A stretch of DNA of 27,744 nucleotides from NCBI GenBank assembly GCA_012522875.1, contig JAAYJP010000138.1:1-27744 (forward strand), read 5' to 3'. Below the pieces are notes generated by a model that saw nothing but the letters and a program-made list of their open reading frames with translations, did no database searches and had not been told where the DNA came from. Both the position numbers and the translations under genes were made by a program. Each line of letters starts with the position of its first letter. Positions within the stretch are counted from its first letter, which is position 1. Positions 22,940 to 27,744 of the stretch are shown here, one piece after another. This DNA is from Clostridiales bacterium. Its GTDB lineage: Bacteria > Bacillota > Clostridia > Christensenellales > Aristaeellaceae.

Positions 22940-22948
22940 ATTATAGCA
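22940..22948 (-). promoter_or_regulatory. extended -10 promoter for the MFS gene
   Basis: On the - strand TGC-TATAAT (22948 down to 22940), an extended -10 with a perfect TATAAT and no good -35. It lies about 32 bases before the ATG. Confidence 0.6.
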
Positions 22949-22949
22949 G

Positions 22950-23335
22950 GCTGACCAATAAAAGCCAGGCCGTATCTTGCTACGGGAAATTAATATATGG
23001 CGTTTTTACATAATATTATCGTAAGATATTCAAATATTATGCAAATGGTATGCGCAGGTATCCCTCATTTGGTGGATGTGATACTCCTCCACCACAAGGG
23101 GTAGGTGAATCATTTATCAACAAATTGGCTTTCATGCAGACTTGACCAAGCGCTGGAAACTTGAACTCAAACGGCTTTCGTGCTAACATAACTTCGTGGA
23201 CCAAAGGGCGAAAAGCACTTATCCACAGTGGCTTATCCACAGCCACAGTAAGTGTCTATCAGCAGAATGCTGTTTTTTTAACCCTTTGATTGTGTATAAC
23301 TGCTGTATAATTTTCGCCTATAGGAGTCGCGCATT
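22950..23335. other. oriC-like region with DnaA boxes and AT-rich stretch
   Basis: The gap before dnaA has two perfect DnaA boxes TTATCCACA in direct orientation 14 bases apart (23219-23227 and 23233-23241). It also has one perfect TTATACACA on the - strand (23291-23299) and near matches at 23114-23122 (TTATCAACA) and 23037-23045 (TTATGCAAA). An AT-rich stretch (about 22987-23050, rich in TAATATTA-type sequence) is a candidate unwinding element. The - strand box overlaps the dnaA promoter, so DnaA may repress itself. Few boxes are visible compared with well-studied Bacillota origins, and dnaN is not adjacent, so origin function is likely but unproven. Confidence 0.65.
23286..23311 (+). promoter_or_regulatory. 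putative dnaA promoter
   Basis: A perfect TATAAT at 23306-23311 lies 22 bases before the TTG start. The upstream TTGATT (23286-23291) is only 14 bases away, so the -35 is poor. A DnaA box (23291-23299, - strand) lies inside the element. Confidence 0.45.
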
Positions 23336-24650
23336 GAATTATCAGTCAATCTGGGAACGGGCCTGCCAACTGATGCACGCGGAGATGTCGGACGTGACCT
23401 ACTCAACCTGGATTGAGCGGGCGCTGCGGCCCTTGGATCTTTCGGGTGATCACTACTATGTTAAGGCTGAGACGGATTTTTACCACCAGTTTGTGGTTCC
23501 GCGCTATTCCGCGCTGATTTCCTCTGCCCTCCAGCAGGCGGCGGGGAAAGACCTGAAACTGAACATTCTCACGCCAAGGCAGGCCGCGGACTATCAGAAT
23601 GGCAGCGGTGTCGCGAAAAAAGCCGCGCCAAGGCTCAATGACAAGTATACTTTCGAGTCCTTTGTGGTGGGATCAGGCAATCGCTTTGCCCACGCCGCTT
23701 CCCTGGCTGTAGCGGAGTCGCCGGCTGACGCCTATAACCCATTGTTTATATACGGTGGTGTGGGCCTTGGCAAAACCCATCTGATGCACGCCATCGGGCA
23801 CTACATTCTCCAACAGAAGCCGGATACCCGGCTCGAATATGTCACCAGCGAAACCTTTACCATTGAGCTGGTTACAGCCATCCAGACCAACCGCAATATC
23901 CAGTTTCGGGAGAAATACCGCAGCGTCGATGTGCTCTTGATTGACGATATCCAATTCATAGCAGGGCGGGATTCCACCCAGGAGGAGTTCTTCCATACCT
24001 TTAACGCCCTGTTTAATGCTGGAAAGCAGATTATCATCTCCTCCGATCGGCCCCCCAAGGAGATCGCCAAACTGGAAGAACGCCTTCGCAGCCGCTTCCT
24101 CTCAGGACTCCTGGCTGATATCCAGCGTCCGGACATGGACACCCGCTGCGCCATCCTGCGCCAGAAGGCAAATGAAGAGGGCATCCTGGTGGGTGAAGAT
24201 GTGATCCAGATGATCGCTCAGAATGTGGACAGCAATATACGGGAGCTGGAAGGGAGCCTGACCCGTCTTGCGGCCTACTCTTCCCTGTCCGGGAAGGAAA
24301 TCAGCCTTTCCCTGGCACAGGAAGCCCTTAAGGAAATCATCAACGACCATCAGCCCCGGAGCGTCACCTGCTTTGATGTCATGATGGCTGTGGCCGGTTA
24401 CTATGGTGTCAGCGAGGACGACTTGCGCGGGCCCAGGCGCAGCCGCAATGTGACAGTGCCCCGGCAGATGACCATGTATCTCTCCCGGAAGCTTACCGAA
24501 TCCAGCTTGCCCAAAATTGGCGAAATGCTGGGTGGGCGCGACCACAGCACGGTGATACATGGCTGCGCCAAAATCGAGGAGCTTAGCACGAGTGCGCCCC
24601 CGGTGAAGGCGGCAATCGCGGACTTGACGAAGCTTCTTTTGCGCAACTGA
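23334..24650 (+). CDS. dnaA: chromosomal replication initiator DnaA
   Basis: The AAA+ initiator binds DnaA boxes and opens the origin. Its 438 residues have all four domains: N-terminal domain I (about 1-80, LNYQSIWERACQLM); a short linker (about 81-102); the AAA+ domain with Walker A GGVGLGKTH (141-149), Walker B LLIDDIQ (201-207) and sensor/arginine region near RLRSRFLSG (250-258); and the DNA-binding domain IV with signature IGEMLGGRDHSTVIHGC (395-411). The start is TTG at 23334, seven bases after AGGAG and matching the family N-terminus. The open frame upstream to 23196 runs through the DnaA boxes and is not coding. A terminator follows. Unusually, dnaN does not follow. Confidence 0.97.
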   Translation: MNYQSIWERACQLMHAEMSDVTYSTWIERALRPLDLSGDHYYVKAETDFYHQFVVPRYSALISSALQQAAGKDLKLNILTPRQAADYQNGSGVAKKAAPRLNDKYTFESFVVGSGNRFAHAASLAVAESPADAYNPLFIYGGVGLGKTHLMHAIGHYILQQKPDTRLEYVTSETFTIELVTAIQTNRNIQFREKYRSVDVLLIDDIQFIAGRDSTQEEFFHTFNALFNAGKQIIISSDRPPKEIAKLEERLRSRFLSGLLADIQRPDMDTRCAILRQKANEEGILVGEDVIQMIAQNVDSNIRELEGSLTRLAAYSSLSGKEISLSLAQEALKEIINDHQPRSVTCFDVMMAVAGYYGVSEDDLRGPRRSRNVTVPRQMTMYLSRKLTESSLPKIGEMLGGRDHSTVIHGCAKIEELSTSAPPVKAAIADLTKLLLRN

Positions 24651-24660
24651 GGCCAGAGGG

Positions 24661-24698
24661 AAGCCCGGGGCAGCTTGTTTGGCGGCTCCGGGCTTTTT
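24661..24698 (+). terminator. Rho-independent terminator after dnaA
   Basis: AAGCCCGG (24661-24668) pairs with CCGGGCTT (24688-24695), with T run 24694-24698. It begins ten bases after the dnaA stop, so dnaA is a single-gene transcript. It may also slow transcripts from the convergent operon. Confidence 0.88.
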
Positions 24699-24821
24699 GG
24701 TTATAACTAGAATATGTGCAGAGTCATTCGTGTCATTTCCTCTTGCACCTGGTTCTCCAGTTTTTCCTGCCTTTGACGCCGGTTTTGGGGATACCAGTCC
24801 CCTCCGGGGAGATGCCGAAGG

Positions 24822-26021
24822 TCAAAAGGCATAATAGGCCGTGTTAATCGTTTCACGCGGAATTTCCTCCTCTTGCGTTTCTTCTTGGGGGTTTTGCCCG
24901 ATAACCCTGATGGCACCCACATCGCTTGATACCTGTTCCAGGGCGCTTTTCTGACCCTCATGGCACAGCACCGCCCCGCAGTCCCTTAAGGTCAGCATCT
25001 CCAGGATATCCTGCCCGCTGATGGCCTCCTCCAGCGTCACCGCCCCGCAGTCCTCGACTGTCAGCCCTTCCGGGTGCTGGCGAAGCATGTGCGGATCGAT
25101 GGTCAGCGTGCCCCGGTCACGCAGCAGGCGGCCTTTGTATGTCTTGAGCTTTTTGTATTGGGGCCGGGTGGCCAGGAAGGCGTCCTGAAGGTGCAGCGGC
25201 AGTGTAACGCTGCCGGTGACAATCAGCCCTTCCAGTTTTTTGAGCGTTCCTTCCTGATTATCCTCAATGACCAGGTTATTTGGAATAAACAGCTTTGCGC
25301 CATGTTGGCGGATCAGGTCGTCCGCCAGGGTTTCCGCTTCCTCCACAAAGGCAAAGCCTTGAGGAATGGATGTGATTTGGGTTTTATCGTCAAATAAAGG
25401 CAGGGCGTGCGCCAGCGCTTTTTCGTTTAGATAGGCCTTGTCTGTCATGAATCGGACGCCTTTTTGCAGCAGGGCCTGGATGTCCAGGTTTTCCTCGGCG
25501 ATAGCGACACTTCCGGTTACAAAGTACAAGGCGTCCTTTGCCCTGAGGATAAACAGCGCATCCACCCGCAATTTTCCGTCGATCAGGATGGCCTCGTCCG
25601 GATAGGCGACGGATTTGCCGTTGATCTGAACCCTTGCCATCAGGCCCTCCAGGCTTTTAGGGTAGAGCACCTTGCCGTTCACCTGGATGCCGGCATAGCC
25701 TTTGAGCGTTTCCTGGCTGCCGGTGCGGATGATAAGCTTGCCATTTACCATCAGCAGAGTAGGTTGCTGCGGGGCTTCACCGCCCGCGATTTCAAACTTG
25801 CCGTTTTTAATGCTTATCTGTGTGCCTTCCGCAACCTGGACGATGGCTGCGGCGTTCATGGCAACGGGAATCCGGGTCAACAGCTTTTTGGCTTCAGTGC
25901 TTAACACGATGACGCTGGCGTTGATTTCCATTCCACTGTAGGGGGCCAGGCTGTCCTCTGTCAGCCCGGTCATGTCGCACAGGGCGGTGTTGATGGTCAG
26001 TTTCTTCAGATGATTTGTCAT
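24822..26021 (-). CDS. unrecognised beta-rich repeat protein coupled to a sigma factor
   Basis: I do not recognise this 399-residue protein. It has no signal peptide or membrane helix. The sequence is built of short beta-like units with recurring V/I-N/D-G-K phrases: MVNGKLII, QVNGKVLY, QINGKSVA, LIDGKLRV (all within about 90-155). Later come GLIVTGSVTLP, and two similar units GLTVEDCGAVTLEEA and MLTLRDCGAVLCHEG (about 325-360), suggesting a beta-solenoid such as the bactofilin/polymer-forming type. That fold guess is inference. The C-terminus is acidic (PQEETQEEEIP). Its ATG overlaps the sigma-factor stop by four bases (ATGA), so the two are translated together; it could modulate the sigma factor or be a partner of its regulon. 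It converges with dnaA. Confidence 0.8.
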   Translation of the reverse strand: MTNHLKKLTINTALCDMTGLTEDSLAPYSGMEINASVIVLSTEAKKLLTRIPVAMNAAAIVQVAEGTQISIKNGKFEIAGGEAPQQPTLLMVNGKLIIRTGSQETLKGYAGIQVNGKVLYPKSLEGLMARVQINGKSVAYPDEAILIDGKLRVDALFILRAKDALYFVTGSVAIAEENLDIQALLQKGVRFMTDKAYLNEKALAHALPLFDDKTQITSIPQGFAFVEEAETLADDLIRQHGAKLFIPNNLVIEDNQEGTLKKLEGLIVTGSVTLPLHLQDAFLATRPQYKKLKTYKGRLLRDRGTLTIDPHMLRQHPEGLTVEDCGAVTLEEAISGQDILEMLTLRDCGAVLCHEGQKSALEQVSSDVGAIRVIGQNPQEETQEEEIPRETINTAYYAF

Positions 26022-26488
26022 TGTTCCTCTCTCCTTTGTTGTTCAATTTGCTGGCTTAGCTTGGCGCGGCATTTCATCAGCCGGGAGCGGATGGCAGAGG
26101 GGGTGAGGCCAAACTGCTCGGCCAGTTCCGAGGCGTTCATCCCTTCAAAGTACCGCAGGTAGAAAAGCGACCGGTCCTCCGGCGGAAGGGAGGCCAGCAT
26201 CTGCGTCACATATACCTGGCTGGTGTCATCCTCCCCGCCGCTTTCCACAAGCCTTTCGAAGCTGATACGCTGGTGCCGCCGTGCCTTGTCGATGAACAGA
26301 TTCTTGGCCGTCCGGTAAAGCCAGGCGCGGCACTGGGAATCGGTCATATCTAAAAAGAGGTCCGCATGCCGAAGCGCCCGCATAAAGGTGTCCTGGGTCA
26401 GGTCCTCCGCCTCCGCAAGACTCCTGGTAAGGGGCTTGAGAAAGTTGCGGATTTCCTGATAGAACCGGGCGTAGAGCGTCGCTAACAT
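26018..26488 (-). CDS. ECF-type RNA polymerase sigma factor
   Basis: 156 residues with region 2 (about 5-70: AEDLTQDTFMRALRH, then CRAWLYRTAKNLFIDKARR) and region 4 (about 95-145: LPPEDRSLFYLRYFEGMNASELAEQFGLTPSAIRSRLMKCRAKL), and nothing between, as in extracytoplasmic-function sigma factors. It directs RNA polymerase to a small regulon. No membrane anti-sigma gene is adjacent; the coupled neighbour is the repeat protein. The ATG at 26488 has AGGAGG six bases upstream. A possible self-recognised promoter (AAC, 17 bases, CGT) lies just before it. Residue ranges are approximate. Confidence 0.92.
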   Translation of the reverse strand: MLATLYARFYQEIRNFLKPLTRSLAEAEDLTQDTFMRALRHADLFLDMTDSQCRAWLYRTAKNLFIDKARRHQRISFERLVESGGEDDTSQVYVTQMLASLPPEDRSLFYLRYFEGMNASELAEQFGLTPSAIRSRLMKCRAKLSQQIEQQRREEQ

Positions 26489-26512
26489 CCTTAGCCTCCT
26501 TTCATTGGGATA

Positions 26513-26535
26513 ACGAATGGGGAGTGGGAAGTGTT
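26513..26535 (-). promoter_or_regulatory. possible ECF-type promoter for the sigma-factor operon
   Basis: On the - strand AAC (26533-26535), 17 bases, then CGT (26513-26515), followed by TA. This is the common ECF pattern and would fit autoregulation, but the motif is short and could be chance. No convincing sigma-A promoter is seen in the same gap. Confidence 0.3.
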
Positions 26536-26546
26536 GTCAGGCAAAC

Positions 26547-26574
26547 AAAAAAATGCGCCCCGTCGCCGGGGCGC
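26547..26574 (-). terminator. terminator of the rpsF-ssb-rpsR operon
   Basis: On the - strand GCGCCCCG/CGGGGCGC (8-bp perfect stem, GCGA loop; 26555-26574) is followed by A and seven T (26547-26553). It starts 14 bases past the rpsR stop. Confidence 0.93.
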
Positions 26575-26588
26575 AAGATTTGCTTGAT

Positions 26589-26840
26589 TCAGTCAGCCGC
26601 GTAGGGCATCAGCGCGATGGCACGTGCGCGTTTGATGGCTTCGCTGAGCTGCCGCTGATGCTTGGCACAGGTGCCCAGCATTCTCCGGGGGCTGATCTTG
26701 CCGCGCTCGTTGATGTAGCGGCGCAGGCGGTTGACATCCTTATAGTCGATATACTCCACCTTGTTGGCGCAGAAATCGCACACCTTGCGGCGCGGGCGCC
26801 TGCCGCGCGGGCGCGGCCTTCTATCGGATTGCTCGGACAT
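26589..26840 (-). CDS. rpsR: 30S ribosomal protein S18
   Basis: S18 binds 16S rRNA in the small-subunit platform together with S6. The 83 residues carry an Arg/Pro-rich N-terminus, KVCDFC (Cys21, Cys24) and GTCAKHQRQLSEAIKRAR. The Cys-x2-Cys and Cys-x2-His set suggests a zinc-binding (C+) form. The ATG at 26840 follows GGAG by eight bases and comes 26 bases after ssb, the standard order. Confidence 0.97.
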   Translation of the reverse strand: MSEQSDRRPRPRGRRPRRKVCDFCANKVEYIDYKDVNRLRRYINERGKISPRRMLGTCAKHQRQLSEAIKRARAIALMPYAAD

Positions 26841-26866
26841 GTTATCGTCTCCTTAAATTCTATGAC

Positions 26867-27286
26867 TTAGAAGGGCAGATCATCCTCATCCACACGGACG
26901 AAACCGCCGTTGTCAGTATCAGCACTGGCGGCGGGCGTCTGTCTTGCGGGCGCGTCCCCGGTCTCACTCCGTGGGGTGAGGAACTCCACCTCGTCAGCCT
27001 GTACTTCCAGGCTGTAGCGCTGCTGGCCGTCGTTGCCGGTGTAGTTCTGAAGCGTCAGAGTGCCCGACACACCCACCTTGCGGCCCTTGGCCAGGTATCG
27101 GTTGCAGTTTTCAGCCAGTTGCCTCCAGGTAGTAACGCGGAAGAAGTCAGCTTCCGGTTGCCCCGCTTCGGCGCTTTGGCGCCTGCGGTTGACCGCCACC
27201 GTAAAGGTGCATACAGGAACTCCGGATTGCGTACTGCGCAGTTCCGGATCCCGGGTGAGGTTTCCAATTAGAAAAATCTTGTTCAT
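26867..27286 (-). CDS. ssb: single-stranded DNA-binding protein
   Basis: It coats single-stranded DNA in replication and repair. The 139 residues hold the OB fold (about 1-108: MNKIFLIGNLTRDPELRSTQSG, TFTVAVNRR, FFRVTTWRQLAENCNRYLAKG, LEVQADEVEFL), a short disordered linker, and the acidic DEDDLPF C-terminal tail that recruits partner proteins. The linker is short for the family. The ATG at 27286 has GAGGGG seven bases upstream and lies 12 bases after rpsF. Confidence 0.97.
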   Translation of the reverse strand: MNKIFLIGNLTRDPELRSTQSGVPVCTFTVAVNRRRQSAEAGQPEADFFRVTTWRQLAENCNRYLAKGRKVGVSGTLTLQNYTGNDGQQRYSLEVQADEVEFLTPRSETGDAPARQTPAASADTDNGGFVRVDEDDLPF

Positions 27287-27298
27287 CGGGGTGCCCCT

Positions 27299-27682
27299 CT
27301 ACTCCTCGTCAGGGACGATCTCAGCCGCCATGGCCGGCGCTTCAGCCGGTGCTGCCAGTGGGGCAGGCCGCTGGGAGCGGGGCTTGACGTTGGACCGCTT
27401 GTGCTCAACGCGGGTGATCAGGTAGCGCATGACCTTGTCGTCAATCTGCATGTTGCGCTCCATCTCCTTGGGGAAGGCCGGATCAGCGGAAAAATAGGTG
27501 AGGACATAATAGCCCTCGGGCTTGTCATCCACCAGGTATGCCAGGCGGCGCTTGCCCCATTCTTCAACCTTCTCCACCTTGCCGCCGTGCTGGGCGATCA
27601 GCGCGCTGTAACGCTCGATCAACTCCTTGCGCGGCTCTTCCTCAACAGCCGTGTCGATGATGTAAAGCAGTTCGTAATCCAT
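27299..27682 (-). CDS. rpsF: 30S ribosomal protein S6
   Basis: S6 pairs with S18 in the 30S platform. The 127 residues have MDYELLYIIDT at the start, then KVEKVEEWGKRRLAYLVDDKPEGYYVL and FPKEMERNMQIDDKVMRYLITRVE. An Ala/Pro-rich tail (about 102-127) ends in an acidic stretch. The ATG at 27682 is preceded by GAGGAGGTG. The open frame continues upstream to 27742 but that part is the leader, not S6. First gene of rpsF-ssb-rpsR; its promoter lies beyond the window. Confidence 0.96.
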   Translation of the reverse strand: MDYELLYIIDTAVEEEPRKELIERYSALIAQHGGKVEKVEEWGKRRLAYLVDDKPEGYYVLTYFSADPAFPKEMERNMQIDDKVMRYLITRVEHKRSNVKPRSQRPAPLAAPAEAPAMAAEIVPDEE

Positions 27683-27708
27683 CTCTTTCACCTCCTCATG
27701 GACATATG

Positions 27709-27729
27709 GCGCCATGGCTTGCATGGCGC
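27709..27729 (-). promoter_or_regulatory. hairpin in the rpsF leader
   Basis: GCGCCAT (27709-27715) and ATGGCGC (27723-27729) form a 7-bp stem with a 7-base loop, ending 26 bases before the rpsF ATG. An S6:S18 leader RNA that regulates this operon is known in many bacteria. I cannot confirm its conserved motif here, partly because the window ends. Confidence 0.35.
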
Positions 27730-27744
27730 AAGGATGTGCCAATT

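Noticed and set aside
24707..24961. 84-residue frame on - after the repeat protein
   Set aside because: It overlaps the end of the repeat protein in another frame, is Lys/Arg-rich low-complexity and lacks a start signal. I considered a frameshifted extension of the repeat protein, but the latter ends naturally in an acidic tail.
1..27744. tRNA, rRNA, tmRNA, SRP RNA or RNase P RNA genes
   Set aside because: Looked for characteristic conserved stretches on both strands, especially at 20225-21279 and 22909-23335; none recognised by eye.

Overview
The window looks like a chromosomal segment from an anaerobic, Gram-positive-type member of the Bacillota, class Clostridia. The evidence is an IspH-ribosomal S1 fusion, DnaA and sigma-A-like promoters of Bacillota type, strong AGGAGG-type ribosome binding sites, rubredoxin beside desulfoferrodoxin, and many peptidoglycan-binding, VanW and LytR-CpsA-Psr envelope proteins. 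Coding sequence is moderately GC-rich by eye. An assignment below class (for example Christensenellales-like) would be a guess. No tRNA, rRNA, CRISPR array, transposase or phage gene was seen.

Layout. (1) 1-483: 3' part of rplA on +, closed by a terminator. (2) 602-7319 on -: a seven-repeat peptidoglycan-binding protein, cmk, plsC and the ispH-rpsA fusion, with tight or overlapping junctions behind one promoter at 7353-7381. (3) 7418-11966 on -: dCMP deaminase, LytR-CpsA-Psr protein, FolT-like ECF S component, endonuclease III and a GH13 amylase, probably one transcript from a near-consensus promoter at 11995-12023. (4) 12020-13663 on -: a DUF4091/GH123-like protein. (5) 13856-14414 on -: rubredoxin and desulfoferrodoxin, an oxygen-detoxification pair. 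(6) 14487-20224 on +: a five-gene run (VanW protein, TetR regulator, CHAP amidase/endopeptidase, degenerate GMP-synthase homologue, double-GNAT protein) with a divergent promoter at its head and a terminator at its end. (7) 20225-21279: about 1 kb with no gene I can support but several good inverted repeats. (8) 21331-22908 on -: UMF1/Atg22-like MFS transporter. (9) 22950-23335: an oriC-like region with DnaA boxes, then dnaA on +. (10) 24822-26488 on -: ECF-type sigma factor translationally coupled to an unrecognised repeat protein. (11) 26589-27682 on -: the classic rpsF-ssb-rpsR operon.

How the parts fit. Much of the window serves replication and translation (dnaA, ssb, rpsF, rpsR, rplA, rpsA) and the cell envelope (peptidoglycan-binding and CHAP proteins, VanW, LCP, PlsC). 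The dCMP deaminase and folate transporter both feed thymidylate synthesis. The most unusual item is the GMP-synthase homologue, which has lost the catalytic Cys and His of its glutaminase half and the Asp of its PP-loop, yet keeps a full-length frame between two genes of an apparently envelope-related operon. Second is the sigma-factor/repeat-protein pair beside the replication origin. All functional statements rest on reading motifs by eye; no database search was possible.
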